DNA from: Neosynechococcus sphagnicola sy1
Lineage (GTDB): Bacteria > Cyanobacteriota > Cyanobacteriia > Neosynechococcales > Neosynechococcaceae
Assembly (NCBI RefSeq): GCF_000775285.1
Contig: NZ_JJML01000036.1
Location: 1 to 37,783, forward strand
Length of the DNA stretch: 37,783 bases
Direction of reading: 5' to 3'
The notes beneath the pieces are model-generated. The model did not search any database. It saw nothing but the letters and a program-made list of their open reading frames with translations, and had not been told where the DNA came from. Positions 20,003-29,243 of this stretch are shown piece after piece (the stretch's first letter is position 1; each line of letters opens with the position of its first letter). The position numbers and the translations under genes were made by a program.

Positions 20003-20010
20003 GAACGGCA

Positions 20011-20229
20011 TTACACCGCCGGGACAGCTGCCTGGGCAGTCAAGCCAACGGCTTCGGCATACTTCAGATAGGTCTCGACGGACGCAATCACCACCCGAGC
20101 TTCAATGGCTAACAATTCAATGCCAACCAGTGAGACCCGAACCCACGCATCAATGACGATCCCTTTATCGAGGATCCGGTCAATAACTTCAGCCAAGCTG
20201 GAGGAAGAGTTTACTTTTTCAACTGCCAT
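20011..20229 (-). CDS. gvpA: major gas vesicle structural protein GvpA
   Basis: The 72-residue rib protein that makes the hollow, gas-permeable shell. From the ATG at 20229 it reads [20 protein letters not shown] and continues with the near-invariant [20 protein letters not shown] core and [15 protein letters not shown]. Frames extending further upstream would add residues not present in GvpA. Only one copy is seen here, whereas several cyanobacteria carry tandem gvpA copies. A strong hairpin follows the stop, and the 5' leader holds an inverted repeat around a -10-like hexamer. Confidence 0.98.
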   Translation of the reverse strand: MAVEKVNSSSSLAEVIDRILDKGIVIDAWVRVSLVGIELLAIEARVVIASVETYLKYAEAVGLTAQAAVPAV

Positions 20230-20638
20230 GGTTTTACTCGCAAGTCTGTGAATGACGGACAAAAATAAGAGGATGCAAACGATACTAATGTACAGTGTAA
20301 TCCCTGAGAAGACTTAATCATACTCGCCAAGTCTTCTGAGTACTTTCACCTGTAGTTCTAGGATGGAACTAACGCTTACGTTCTGTACTCTAGCGACTGG
20401 AGAATTTGCCTGATATCCGTACTATTTCGGAAGTTTTGGTTCTGATTGTGGAAATCTACGAGCTATCCGTAGCATTTCATACCATCCTGGATTACGAACC
20501 ATTAAGTATGATTGATCCCCAAGCAGAGATCGGTGATCCTAGGCTTTCTGAAGCGGTGTTACCTCAACCCAGGAAGCATGGGATCAACCGGGGATCAAGC
20601 AAAAATCGCAACCAAGTTGGGAAAACTGAATCCCCAAT
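20230..20638. other. gvpA leader and promoter region
   Basis: A 409-base non-coding stretch between the AAA+ gene and gvpA. Plus-strand frames here begin at TTG or internal ATGs and show no family resemblance. It holds the inverted repeat described separately and probably the main vesicle promoter. A weak 5-bp stem (TTGGG 20617-20621 with CCCAA 20633-20637) next to the AAA+ stop is too short to call a terminator. Confidence 0.6.
20307..20337 (-). promoter_or_regulatory. inverted repeat around a -10-like hexamer upstream of gvpA
   Basis: Perfect 9-base arms AGAAGACTT (20307-20315) and AAGTCTTCT (20329-20337) with a 13-base spacer. On the minus strand the spacer contains TATGAT (20322-20317), five of six to the -10 consensus, about 88 bases before the gvpA ATG. 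The -35 position reads AAGTAC, a poor match. A repressor or activator dimer at the arms could control vesicle expression; alternatively the repeat is an mRNA hairpin. Confidence 0.5.
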
Positions 20639-22499
20639 TTAACCGGGCTGGCGTTGATTGGATAGCACCTGGTAGGCAGTTTGAAAGTCTTCCATGGAAA
20701 TTTGAATGGTTGCGGGATCACTCAACCCTAGGGCACGATACTTACGAATCGCAGCCAAGGCTGCCTGATTACTCAAGAGTGCCAAGTCGGCACCATTCCA
20801 ACCCTCGGTTTGCTCGGCCCATTGGGTCAGATCAACTGCCCTCAGGGGTCGGTCCTGGTTATGGACTTGCAAAATGGCCAATCGAGAGTTAGCGTCTGGC
20901 AGATCTACCTTCAGTTGCAAATCTAACCGCCCGGCTCGCAACAGTGCAGGATCAAGAGCCTCGGGTCGATTGGTGGCCCCGACGAGAATAATCCCCGCTG
21001 CCCCCTGTAACCCATCGAGTTCGGTGAGCAGTTGACCAACGACGCGATCGCTGACTCCTGAATCGCCGTTATAGCGGCCTCTAGCGGGAGCCAACGTATC
21101 CATTTCATCAATGAAGATGACACAGGGAGCTGCCTGACGAGCCTTGGTAAACAGCTCTCGCACGGCTTGCTCGGAGGCACCTACCCAACGGCTGAGGAGT
21201 TCAGGGCCATTGACGGCAATAAAATTCGCCCGAGCTTGGGAAGCTACGGCTTTAGCCAATAGGGTCTTGCCAGTGCCCGGTGGCCCCCAGAGTAAGATCC
21301 CGCGCAGGCTTTTGGCTTTGGTTTGCTGGTACAGCTCCGGGTGCAGCAGGGCACCTTCGACGGTTTCTTGCAGGGTTTGTTTAATCGACTCCAGCCCCCC
21401 GAATCTCCTCCCAGGCGACCTGGGGAGATTCCACCTCCACCGAGCGCAGTACGGAAGGTTTGACTTGCTTCAGCGCTTGGTAAAAGTCTTCCTGCTTCAC
21501 AGTCATTGAGTCTGGCAGGGGGGCATCCAGGGAGGGGGCAATGCGTCGCAGGGCACTGTAGGCAGCTTTCTGGGCCAGGGCTTTGAGGTCAGCCCCCACA
21601 AACCCCACCGCCAAGTCCGCGATCGCCCCCAATTCCACACAGGTATCCAAGGGCATGGCTCGGGTGAGAATGGTGAGGATCTCCAGTCGGCCATTGCGAT
21701 CGGGAACCCGAAACTGAACTTCCCGATCGAAGCGTCCCGGACGCCGCAGTGCTGGATCGAGATGATCGGGACGATTGGTTGCCGCCAGCACTAAAATGCC
21801 GTCGGCCTTGGCAAACCCATCCATGAGGCTGAGCAGTTGAGCCACCACCCGCTTTTCAACTTCTCCTTCTACCTTGCTGCGATCGGGGGCGAGGCTGTCA
21901 ATTTCATCAATGAAGATAATACAGGGAGTTGATCGAGTGGCTTTTTCAAAGATCCCCCGCAGGCGAGTCTCCGCTTCGCCATAGTATTTGCCCATGACCT
22001 CGGGGCCAGCGATCGCAATATAATTCACCCCCAAATTCTCAGCGAGGGCACGGGCGGTCAGGGTCTTGCCGGTTCCAGGGGGGCCAACCAATAACACCCC
22101 GCGAATGGCTTCCAGTCCAAGCTTTGCCAAGAGGTCGGGACGTTTCAGCGGGATTTCCACCAGTTCTCGCAGTTCCTTGAGAACTGCGGTTAAGCCACCC
22201 ACATCTTTGAGAGACGGAGCTTTGGGATCAGATGCTGGGGGCGTAATCGTCACCTCCGATTTAGATGGGGAGTTGTCGCTGGTGGCTGTGGAGTTGCTGT
22301 CAGCAGATGGGTGAGTACGGATGCGGCTGATACCAATACCGCTGGGAATATTGCCCTGACGGGGAATGCTACTGAGATTGCGGGCACCTAGCTGGACATC
22401 GGTTCTCAGTTCCCCTTTTTCCATTTTTTCTTCTAAGGCTCTGGCAATTTCTAGCAGTTGCTCAAACCCCTTGAGCCCTCCCCCAAATAAATCACTCAT
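20639..22499 (-). CDS. tandem AAA+ ATPase, CDC48/p97-like, frameshifted
   Basis: A two-domain AAA+ unfoldase-type ATPase, 619 residues after correction. D1 (about 100-340) has GVLLVGPPGTGKTLTARALA, Walker B CIIFIDEIDSLAPDR and the Arg-finger region DPALRRPGRFDREV. D2 (about 380-600) has GILLWGPPGTGKTLLAKAVA, VIFIDEMDTLAPARG and DPALLRAGRLDLQL. The frame breaks between domains at EIRGAGVD. One base fewer in the C6 run at 21395-21400 gives EIRGLESIKQTLQETVEG and joins them. No CDC48 N-domain is present; instead 100 residues start MSDLFGGGLKGFEQLLEIAR and become Ser/Pro-rich. The N-terminal motif loosely resembles the start of GvpH-type proteins, which with its position upstream of gvpA suggests a vesicle role (inference). 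Confidence 0.85.
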
Positions 22500-22601
22500 A
22501 GTGCCGATCCGCCTCTGACGTTTCCCTTAGGGTACCCAATCGGCGGCGGGCTTTCATCGGTGCGTTGATCCCCATCTGCGGCACAGCTGTCCCCGGAGTG
22601 G

Positions 22602-22928
22602 CTAGGGTGACCCATGGGGGCGATCGCCCTGGAAAAACAATTTGTAGACGACCCAAGCAACCACCAGCACCAAAACGATGTGGGTTAACCAAGCCGCCAC
22701 CCGAATCGCCACCACCACCGCCACCACAATGGCAAAGAACGTTGCCCACTTGACCAGGGTGCGAGAGAGAGCTCGGGGTGAAAACGCCCCAGGGTTAAGG
22801 GACCGTGGCGGCGGGGAGCGATGGTTAATCTCCTGCTCTAACTCCCGCAGTCGCAAAGCCCGTTCCCGTGCCGCCAATTCCTGTTCGCGTCGGTGCAGTT
22901 CATCTTCCTGGGGATTGGGAGCACTCAT
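22602..22928 (-). CDS. small membrane protein with charged N-terminus
   Basis: A 108-residue protein of unknown function. Residues 1-40 are a charged coiled-coil-like helix (HRREQELAARERALRLREL), then a Pro/Ser linker, and two close membrane spans (WATFFAIVVAVVVAIRVAAW and HIVLVLVVAWVVYKLFF). It resembles small cyanobacterial membrane proteins annotated only as hypothetical. It lies 102 bases upstream of the AAA+ ATPase on the same strand, so they may be co-transcribed. Start: ATG at 22928. Confidence 0.65.
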   Translation of the reverse strand: MSAPNPQEDELHRREQELAARERALRLRELEQEINHRSPPPRSLNPGAFSPRALSRTLVKWATFFAIVVAVVVAIRVAAWLTHIVLVLVVAWVVYKLFFQGDRPHGSP

Positions 22929-23019
22929 AACCCTGACACTGGGATCGCTGGTTGTGGGTTCCTGTACGCTAACATGACAGAGCTAATTCCTTGCGGCTCT
23001 ATCCTGCTTTCTATCTTTA

Positions 23020-23814
23020 ATGTGTCGTTTACTCGGCTATCTGGGGGTGCCAATTCAATTGGATACCCTCCTCTATCAAACCGAACATTCTCTGGTGGTG
23101 CAGAGCTATCAACCCCAGGAGATGACCGCTGGGTTGTTGAATGCCGATGGCTTTGGGATCGGTTGGTACCATCCCCACCAGGATGCCCTCCCCTATACCT
23201 ATAAAAATATCCTGCCGATCTGGAGCGATATTAATCTCCCCCACCTCAGTCGCTACATTGAGTCCGGCTGCATGGTCGCCAATGTTCGCAGTGCAACATC
23301 GGGACAAGCCGTTGATTTAAGCAATTGTCAGCCCTTTAGCAGTGATCGGATTCTCGGAGTTCACAACGGTTTCATCGAACAATTTCGCCAGACCCTCTAT
23401 CGCCCGATTCGCCACCGCCTTGAGGATGATGCCTACCAGGGCATTGAGGGGAGCACCGATTCAGAACACATCTTTGCCCTGCTCCTGGACTTGATGCAAA
23501 CCACTGGTATGACTCTGGAGCAAGGGCTGCAAGCCACCTTGACCCTGCTGAGTCAAATGGCCCGGAGTCACCCCACCCAGCTGTCGGCGAATTTAGTGCT
23601 GACCGATGGTCAGCAACTGGTTGCCTCTCGGTTTGCGACCCGTTCTCCGGCTCCCTCTCTCTACTGGCTCCGGAACCAGTCTCCCGTTGCCAATGGGGTG
23701 TTAATTGCATCGGAACCCCTATTTGCCGGAGCTTGGCAACGGGTTCCAGAACAGACGCTGCTGCGGGTCGATCGCGATTTAACCGTGGTGGTGCAATCTC
23801 TGAAGGCAGATTAA
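23020..23814 (+). CDS. class II glutamine amidotransferase (EgtC/YafJ-like)
   Basis: N-terminal-nucleophile hydrolase of 264 residues. Cys2 follows the initiator Met directly (MCRLLGYLG), as needed for the nucleophile. Other family motifs are NADGFGIGWY, MVANVRSATSG, LGVHNGFIEQF and STDSEHIFALLLDLM. The family includes EgtC, which removes glutamate from the gamma-glutamyl intermediate in ergothioneine synthesis, and uncharacterised YafJ. No egtB or egtD lies in this window, so the substrate stays open. The gene is on the plus strand, away from the AAA+ group, and convergent with the FHA-PrsW gene 19 bases later. Confidence 0.88.
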   Translation: MCRLLGYLGVPIQLDTLLYQTEHSLVVQSYQPQEMTAGLLNADGFGIGWYHPHQDALPYTYKNILPIWSDINLPHLSRYIESGCMVANVRSATSGQAVDLSNCQPFSSDRILGVHNGFIEQFRQTLYRPIRHRLEDDAYQGIEGSTDSEHIFALLLDLMQTTGMTLEQGLQATLTLLSQMARSHPTQLSANLVLTDGQQLVASRFATRSPAPSLYWLRNQSPVANGVLIASEPLFAGAWQRVPEQTLLRVDRDLTVVVQSLKAD

Positions 23815-23833
23815 GATCCTGATTGCTCAACTG

Positions 23834-25139
23834 CTAGAGCCGAATGCGGGTGGCAAAGTTCTGCGATCGCGTTGGGGACAGAGATCGGGCTTTGAGAATC
23901 GCAGCGGACAGAAAGGCATAGGAAATTGCTCCAATCACCGGGGAGATGAAAATCCCAAGGGACACGGAGGCAGTGGCATTCCAGAAGGCATGGAGTGCTG
24001 CTGCCGTCAGATACCCCACCGCCAAAATTAGCCAGCGTTGGGAGGGAATTAGCACACTCAGGCCAATAAAGTAACCAAAGTAGCCACTGTAGGCTAAGTG
24101 ACCCGCCACGGCTCCAATGATCCGAGGAATTAAGAGTTGCAAACCTGCCAGCTGAGAACTTGACTCCACGGCATCAGGAACATACTGTCCCAGGGTTTCT
24201 AAGAGGGTAAAGCCCACCGCAGATGCCGCCCCCAGCAGAATGCCATCCAGAGGTTCCCAAACGCCAAGGCGTTCACGGCTGGGCGATCGCAACTGTCGTC
24301 CCAAAAACAGCGCCACAAATACAGGCAAGGACTTTAGGAGTTCCTCCGCCATACCTGCCCCAAAGAAGTTGCCAACCAGGAGGCGGAAGAAATTGGTACC
24401 GGTGGTTAAGTCAGAGATATTCCCTGGCAAGATCTGGCGAAAGACCAAGACGAACACCCCCCACACTGGACTGATCAAAAGCACCATGGTGGTGATGGCA
24501 GTCCCCATAATCAACCACCAGGGCTTACGCTTGCCACAGAGCTGATAGACAAAAAAACTAGGCGGCACCGGATAAATACAGCGCCAGTACCAGGGCAAAG
24601 ACCCCAAAATCATCGCTGCTGATAAACATCAGCACCACGAACAGCACGGTGAGAATACCAGGGATCAAAAAAGCTTTGCGGGTGAGATCCCCTCCCGTGG
24701 AGAGGATGGGCAGCAATTGACTCAGGGAGAGAGAGGCCGTTGTCCCAGGGGCATGGGTGGCTTCTTCCAAGGGTTCAGGGATTAGCAGTGGCATCGACTT
24801 CTGGATTTCAAAGCAAAATTCCACGACTTTTTGCCCCAGGGTAATGCGATCGCCGGATTTCAGTAGCCGACAGTCCTGAAGTCGTTGGTCATTGACATAG
24901 GTACCATTGGCACTCTCCAAGTCACACACTTGCCAGGTGCCCGGTTGCAAGGGGCGAAGTGCTAGATGACGCCGCGAGACGCCTCCGTATTGGCCGGAGT
25001 CCAGAACGATCTGGCAACTAGGATCACGCCCGATCACCACCTCTTGCGCCGGAGACAGTGGGTAATACCGGGAGGACTGTCCTTGCAGATTAGCCGTGAG
25101 TAATCGCAGAAATGCAGTTCCATCCGGAATCCCCGTCAT
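23834..25139 (-). CDS. FHA-domain PrsW-type intramembrane protease, frameshifted
   Basis: Read in two frames that join to one 434-residue protein. The N-terminal 110 residues are a forkhead-associated phosphothreonine-binding domain (EVVIGRDPSCQIVLD, VSRRHLAL, LESANGTYVND). After a linker come membrane spans starting FLIPGILTVLFVVLMF. The frame then stops in LALYLSGAA at TAG (24558-24560). Deleting the base at 24558, next to an A7 run, changes this to GAAYFFVYQLCGKRKPWW and continues in PrsW, with AEELLKSLPV, FTLLET and HAFWN carrying the conserved Glu and His residues of these metal- or glutamate-type proteases. Coupling of FHA and PrsW suggests proteolysis controlled by phosphorylation. Target unknown. 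Confidence 0.82.
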
Positions 25140-25313
25140 CTTGGTTCCCCTGCTATGATTCGCCCCCCCATTGTATTCACAATCGTCACCCAGACATCCC
25201 CTGAGAATTAGATCATCCCTCGGGGCACACCGAACCTTAAAGCTTTACTGTAAGTTCCTTCCCACCGCTGTTGCTGACGTCGATAATGGAGCCAGATTCT
25301 CCCCTTGATCGCC

Positions 25314-26441
25314 ATGCCAGACGTACTCCCCCAGGTAGGCTATGAAATTGTCCACTCAACACTAGGACGGATGCGCTGCCGCATTCGTTATTTAACCCTG
25401 GATGAATCCTATGCCCAGCAGCTGGAGCAACAGCTGCGATCGCAGGTTTGGGTGTCCCAGATGCGGATCAATGCCGCCGCCGCCTCCCTGATTGTGGAGT
25501 ATTCCGGGAGCCAGTTGTCCCCCGCGGAGGCAGAGGCTCGGTTAGTGGCGGTGATGGCGCAGTTCAGCATCGTCACCAAAATCAGTCCCCCAGGGGCACC
25601 AGAGCCAGTTGCCCCCCCGAGCATCCCAGAGATCCTGCCCCCCGCCCACTCCGAAAGTCAGGCATTCCAGGGGCATCTCGAATCCATTGCCGGGGGCATT
25701 GTGGGACTGGCAACGGGAGAAATCGTCGGTGGGGCGATCGGTGGCGTTGCCGGCGGGATGGTACTAGGGCCGGCAGGCGTCCTCCTGGGCAACCGAGTGG
25801 GGGGATTTGCAGGGTCGGTTGTGGGAGCCACGATCATGGGCGATGTCGCGCCTAACCTCTTGCGCGGGGGAAATGTGGCGACTGTGCCGGGGGTTAACCC
25901 CGTGCGACTAGAAACAGCCTTACAAAAAAGAGCCGGGGATAAAGTCGGTGCCACCATTGGTGAAGTCACGGGCAAAACTATTGGCACTGTTGCTCTAGGC
26001 CCGGTCGGTGCTGTCATTGGCACGGTCATTGGAGGAGCCGTGGGAGGACGGATAGGCGAGGATGCCGTCCATCAGTTTAAGCATCCCAGTCCTTCCCCCT
26101 CTCATCCCTCCTCTGGCAACGTGTTACAGGATCTCCAATCCTGGATTGATCGCACCTCTCGAGATTTTGCGGGCGAGACGAGTACCGCGGTTCTCGGCAG
26201 TACCCTGGGAGGACTGTTTTTAGGAACTTCAGGTCGGGATACCGGACGCCGGATTGGTTCCTACGTCGGCAGACGCTTGAACTGGCGAGATCCATCGCCA
26301 CCGCCAATTTTGGAGGCTACAACCAGCCCTGCATCCCCTGCCCCGGAGAGCACCGCCATTGCATCGCCCCCTACGATGATGTCCGAGGGCACCCAGTCAT
26401 TGCCACCAGCAACAGAGCCATCCTTAGGGGATCACGGTTAG
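25314..26441 (+). CDS. HMA2-like domain protein with glycine-zipper region
   Basis: A 375-residue protein from the ATG at 25314 (a TTG lies 3 codons upstream). Residues 5-85 (YEIVHSTLGRMRCRIRYLT ... ASLIVEYSG) resemble the heavy-metal-associated-domain-2 fold but lack a CxxC metal site. Then follow Gly/Ala-rich zipper blocks (IVGGAIGGVAGGMVLGPAGV, TVALGPVGAVIGTVIGGAVG), which usually indicate membrane insertion or packing, and a Pro/Ser/Thr-rich tail. Cyanobacteria carry several such proteins of unknown role. The 3' end overlaps the DUF2993 gene on the other strand by 18 bases. Confidence 0.72.
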   Translation: MPDVLPQVGYEIVHSTLGRMRCRIRYLTLDESYAQQLEQQLRSQVWVSQMRINAAAASLIVEYSGSQLSPAEAEARLVAVMAQFSIVTKISPPGAPEPVAPPSIPEILPPAHSESQAFQGHLESIAGGIVGLATGEIVGGAIGGVAGGMVLGPAGVLLGNRVGGFAGSVVGATIMGDVAPNLLRGGNVATVPGVNPVRLETALQKRAGDKVGATIGEVTGKTIGTVALGPVGAVIGTVIGGAVGGRIGEDAVHQFKHPSPSPSHPSSGNVLQDLQSWIDRTSRDFAGETSTAVLGSTLGGLFLGTSGRDTGRRIGSYVGRRLNWRDPSPPPILEATTSPASPAPESTAIASPPTMMSEGTQSLPPATEPSLGDHG

Positions 26442-27248
26442 TTTGGCCTGACAGTGAATTACACCAGACTCAAGCCTCAACTGGTGTAATTCCACCTCGG
26501 AACCCAGATCAATGCTGAAATGGCGCGACTGCATTCGCGAGACTCCTGGATCTAATCCGGGAGCCGCTAACCAGCGCAGGTGGGTGAGCTGCAACTCCTG
26601 GGGACTCCTCAGTGTCAGACCGGTTTCGAGTTCCACTGGGATCTCCTCCCCCGCATTGTTGAGCAAACCCTGGAGGATGACGCGATCGCCCGCAATTTCT
26701 ACCTGCAACTGTCGCAAGCTTAGATCCGCAACCGCCGCAATACTGAGGGGCTGTACCCCCTGTTCTAGGGGATGGGGTGGTTGGTTTAACAGCGTTCCTA
26801 GAAAGGCCGTCACGGCCTCGGCTAAAAGAGGCGTCTGTAGGGAGGCATTTAAATCAGTGACTTGAATACAGACGCTTCCCGTGATCGGAATCGGTTCTAG
26901 AATCCGCAGGGGCTTGCCCCGCAACACCTGTCCCAAATTGACACGAATATTGGCGGCGACCAGGTTCAACTGCGTCAAATGCAACCCTTGGTAAACCACC
27001 TGTTGGGCTGAGAGGGAGACCTGCTGAATCACCCCGGATAACAGTCGGCGATCGCCACTTTGAACCTCTACTTGGAGATCTGCGATCTGTTCGACCTGGG
27101 TTTTAAGCCACAGGCGCAAGGCTGAAGATAGTACTTTGGCGATCCATTGGCGACGGGAAGCAGTTGCGGTTTCAGCTTCCAGATCGAGGTGGGGATCTAA
27201 ACAGTCTGATGGCAGTTGGGACTCAGGGTTGTCGCAGCGGGATGTCAT
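26424..27248 (-). CDS. DUF2993 (LmeA-like) protein
   Basis: A 274-residue cyanobacterial DUF2993 member. After a polar leader, the core (about 40-270) has repeating amphipathic beta-strand segments such as DLQVEVQSGDRRLLSGVIQQ and GLHLTQLNLVAANIRVNLGQ, as in LmeA-like tubular lipid-binding folds. LmeA acts in mycobacterial lipomannan synthesis; the cyanobacterial function is not known. No signal peptide or membrane span is clear. The ATG at 27248 is the start; the next plus-strand gene lies 528 bases away. Confidence 0.78.
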   Translation of the reverse strand: MTSRCDNPESQLPSDCLDPHLDLEAETATASRRQWIAKVLSSALRLWLKTQVEQIADLQVEVQSGDRRLLSGVIQQVSLSAQQVVYQGLHLTQLNLVAANIRVNLGQVLRGKPLRILEPIPITGSVCIQVTDLNASLQTPLLAEAVTAFLGTLLNQPPHPLEQGVQPLSIAAVADLSLRQLQVEIAGDRVILQGLLNNAGEEIPVELETGLTLRSPQELQLTHLRWLAAPGLDPGVSRMQSRHFSIDLGSEVELHQLRLESGVIHCQAKLTVIP

Positions 27249-27776
27249 TCCTGGAGAGTATTTTTACTTAGCTAAGAGATAACTCAACCTATCATAAGCG
27301 GCAGCTGGATCGGCTTTTGCTCCCCAATATTGCCAAAATATTTTTAAATCCTGACATAAAGTATTTTTTTGGGATCATCCGCGATCCGATTCCCTGTATT
27401 TGATCCCGATCTTCGATCGTTTGTCATGAAATAATAACATTAAGATCCCCGATTCCCTGATAAATTCGTGAAGTGCAGTAGAATTAAGCTATTCAGACCC
27501 TTGACCCTCCGACTGCTTTTTTGCAATATGTAACTAACACCTGATCCCTAAAGATACTCAAGTTCATTTGAACTGCCATGTAGGTGACGATTCAGGCTGA
27601 GGGGCTTGCCACCAATTACCCTGCGAACCCCTGGAACTTCAGGAGCTGCTGTAAGTGATTGAGCTTGCTTGACTATTACTTAGTTAATACATATGTACGA
27701 ATTCGGAGGCTTATGCTCAAGGACTCTTTCAGATAATGACCCCGAAAGATTTCCCAAGTAACTGGAGGCGCTACCA
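27249..27776. other. long upstream region of the DUF4912 gene
   Basis: Non-coding stretch of 528 bases, visibly AT-richer than its surroundings, between two divergent genes. It carries the promoter below and several imperfect AT-rich repeats (for example the AATATTGCCAAAATATTT segment at about 27326). No ORF, tRNA or riboswitch is recognised. It is unusually long for this compact region and could hold a small RNA or extended regulatory leader. Confidence 0.5.
27669..27697 (+). promoter_or_regulatory. sigma70-type promoter candidate for the DUF4912 gene
   Basis: TTGACT (27669-27674), 17-base spacer, TATGTA (27692-27697). Both hexamers are close to consensus with ideal spacing, about 80 bases before the ATG at 27777, which itself has GGAGG at 27764-27768. 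Confidence 0.55.
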
Positions 27777-29012
27777 ATGGCAAAAGAACGGCCCCCTTTA
27801 GACGAGATGACACTCAGACAACTCCGCCGGGTTGCCAGTGAGTGCAACATTTCCCGCTACAGCCGTATGCGTAAATCTCAATTGTTGGCATCCATTCTTG
27901 AGATCCAACGCACGAAATTCTCTTCAGTCAGCAGTCGTTCATTAGAGGCACAAGAAGCCGTGGAAGCAGCAAAATTTGAACTCGGTCAAGAAGATAAAGT
28001 GGGTGGTACCCTCGCAGCTGTTGATGAAGGATTGCCAGATCTTCCCAGTGGTTATGGTGAAAGCCGCATTGTCTTGATGCCACGAGATCCCCAATGGGCC
28101 TATGCCTACTGGGATATTCCCAATAGCCACAAAGAAGATTTACGTCGTCAGGGTGGGCAACAGTTAGCCCTCCGCCTCTACGATGTCACCGACATAAGTC
28201 TTGAATACCAAAGCCCCCATAGTATCCAGGAATATCCCTGTGATGAAATGGCGCGGGAATGGTACTTGCCGATTCCGGTCAGCGATCGCTCTTATATATT
28301 GGACATCGGCTACCGCTGCATGGATGGGCGTTGGCTAGTACTCGCCCGTGCTGCTGCTGTGCGCATTCCTCCCGTTTATCCCTCTGACTGGATTGAAGAT
28401 CAGTTCATCACCGTCGCTTGGGACGAAGATTTGCGCGGCAAAACCTTTGCTACGCTGGTTCCCCCCAGTCGGCGCATGCCTGTGGGTGTGGACATGGGTA
28501 ATAACCCCATCTATGACCAGATCTTTGGCATGTCCCAGAGTGTAGAAGCCCAAAGGGTTGCGGGTTCTCTGTTTGGCTCCATGCAGCAGGTTCCCGTACA
28601 CGAACAGGCCATCAGTTCCTATGTCTTCCCCTCAGGAGTTGGCATGTGGGCAGTTCCCACGGCTTCGGGACTCACCATGTCGGGGGTCGGCATGTCGGGA
28701 GTTGGCTTTGGGGCCTCTATGGCACCGAATCGTCCCCGCCAATTCTGGCTGGTTGCCGATGCGGAGCTGATTGTCTACGGTGCCACCGAACCTGATGCCA
28801 CCGTTACCATTGGGGGACGCCCGATCAAACTGAACTCCGATGGTACCTTCCGCTTCCAGATGTCCTTCCAGGATGGTCAGATCGATTACCCAATTATGGC
28901 CGTGGCAGTGGATGGGGAGCAAACCCGTTCCATCCACATGAAGTTCGATCGTGAAACCCCCAGCCGCCACACCAACACCAAAGAAGAAGCGGTTCTAGAG
29001 TGGCTCAGCTAA
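27777..29012 (+). CDS. DUF4912 protein with Rho N-terminal-like domain
   Basis: A 411-residue protein in three parts. Residues 10-45 (MTLRQLRRVASECNISRYSR) form a Rho-N/SAP-like helical domain that often binds nucleic acid. Residues 90-215 are DUF4912 (RIVLMPRDPQWAYAYWDIPN, WYLPIPVSDRSYILDIGYR). A Met/Gly-rich stretch (MSGVGMSGVGFGASMAPN) leads to a C-terminal Ig-like beta domain (FWLVADAELIVYGATEPDAT, TVTIGGRPIKLNSDGTFRFQ). Function unknown. Strong GGAGG site, good promoter and a downstream terminator mark it as a single-gene unit. Confidence 0.85.
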   Translation: MAKERPPLDEMTLRQLRRVASECNISRYSRMRKSQLLASILEIQRTKFSSVSSRSLEAQEAVEAAKFELGQEDKVGGTLAAVDEGLPDLPSGYGESRIVLMPRDPQWAYAYWDIPNSHKEDLRRQGGQQLALRLYDVTDISLEYQSPHSIQEYPCDEMAREWYLPIPVSDRSYILDIGYRCMDGRWLVLARAAAVRIPPVYPSDWIEDQFITVAWDEDLRGKTFATLVPPSRRMPVGVDMGNNPIYDQIFGMSQSVEAQRVAGSLFGSMQQVPVHEQAISSYVFPSGVGMWAVPTASGLTMSGVGMSGVGFGASMAPNRPRQFWLVADAELIVYGATEPDATVTIGGRPIKLNSDGTFRFQMSFQDGQIDYPIMAVAVDGEQTRSIHMKFDRETPSRHTNTKEEAVLEWLS

Positions 29013-29049
29013 AAGTGTCATCGCGCTAAAAGATCCGCAAGTCTCATAA

Positions 29050-29077
29050 GCCCCGACCATCCATCGGGGTCTTTTTT
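29050..29077 (+). terminator. rho-independent terminator after the DUF4912 gene
   Basis: Stem CCCCGA (29051-29056) with TCGGGG (29064-29069), 7-base loop, followed by TCTTTTTT (29070-29077). It lies 38 bases after the stop. Confidence 0.9.
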
Positions 29078-29243
29078 GTTTCAATGTTCAGTAAATCTAT
29101 TTCTGAGTTTGCCTACCTTGAGTCATCATGGCATTGCCTGGGGGCATACCTCTCATTTGGGACTGGGCGATCGCCAGGCACCAGCAGACGATAGGATGGG
29201 GAGTATTTGGATGCCATTCCTCTCTCCTGCTTAATTTGAAACT

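Noticed and set aside
20406-20892. Plus-strand frames opposite the gvpA leader and the AAA+ gene
   Set aside because: Start at TTG or internal ATG, no family resemblance, antisense to a clear conserved gene or promoter.
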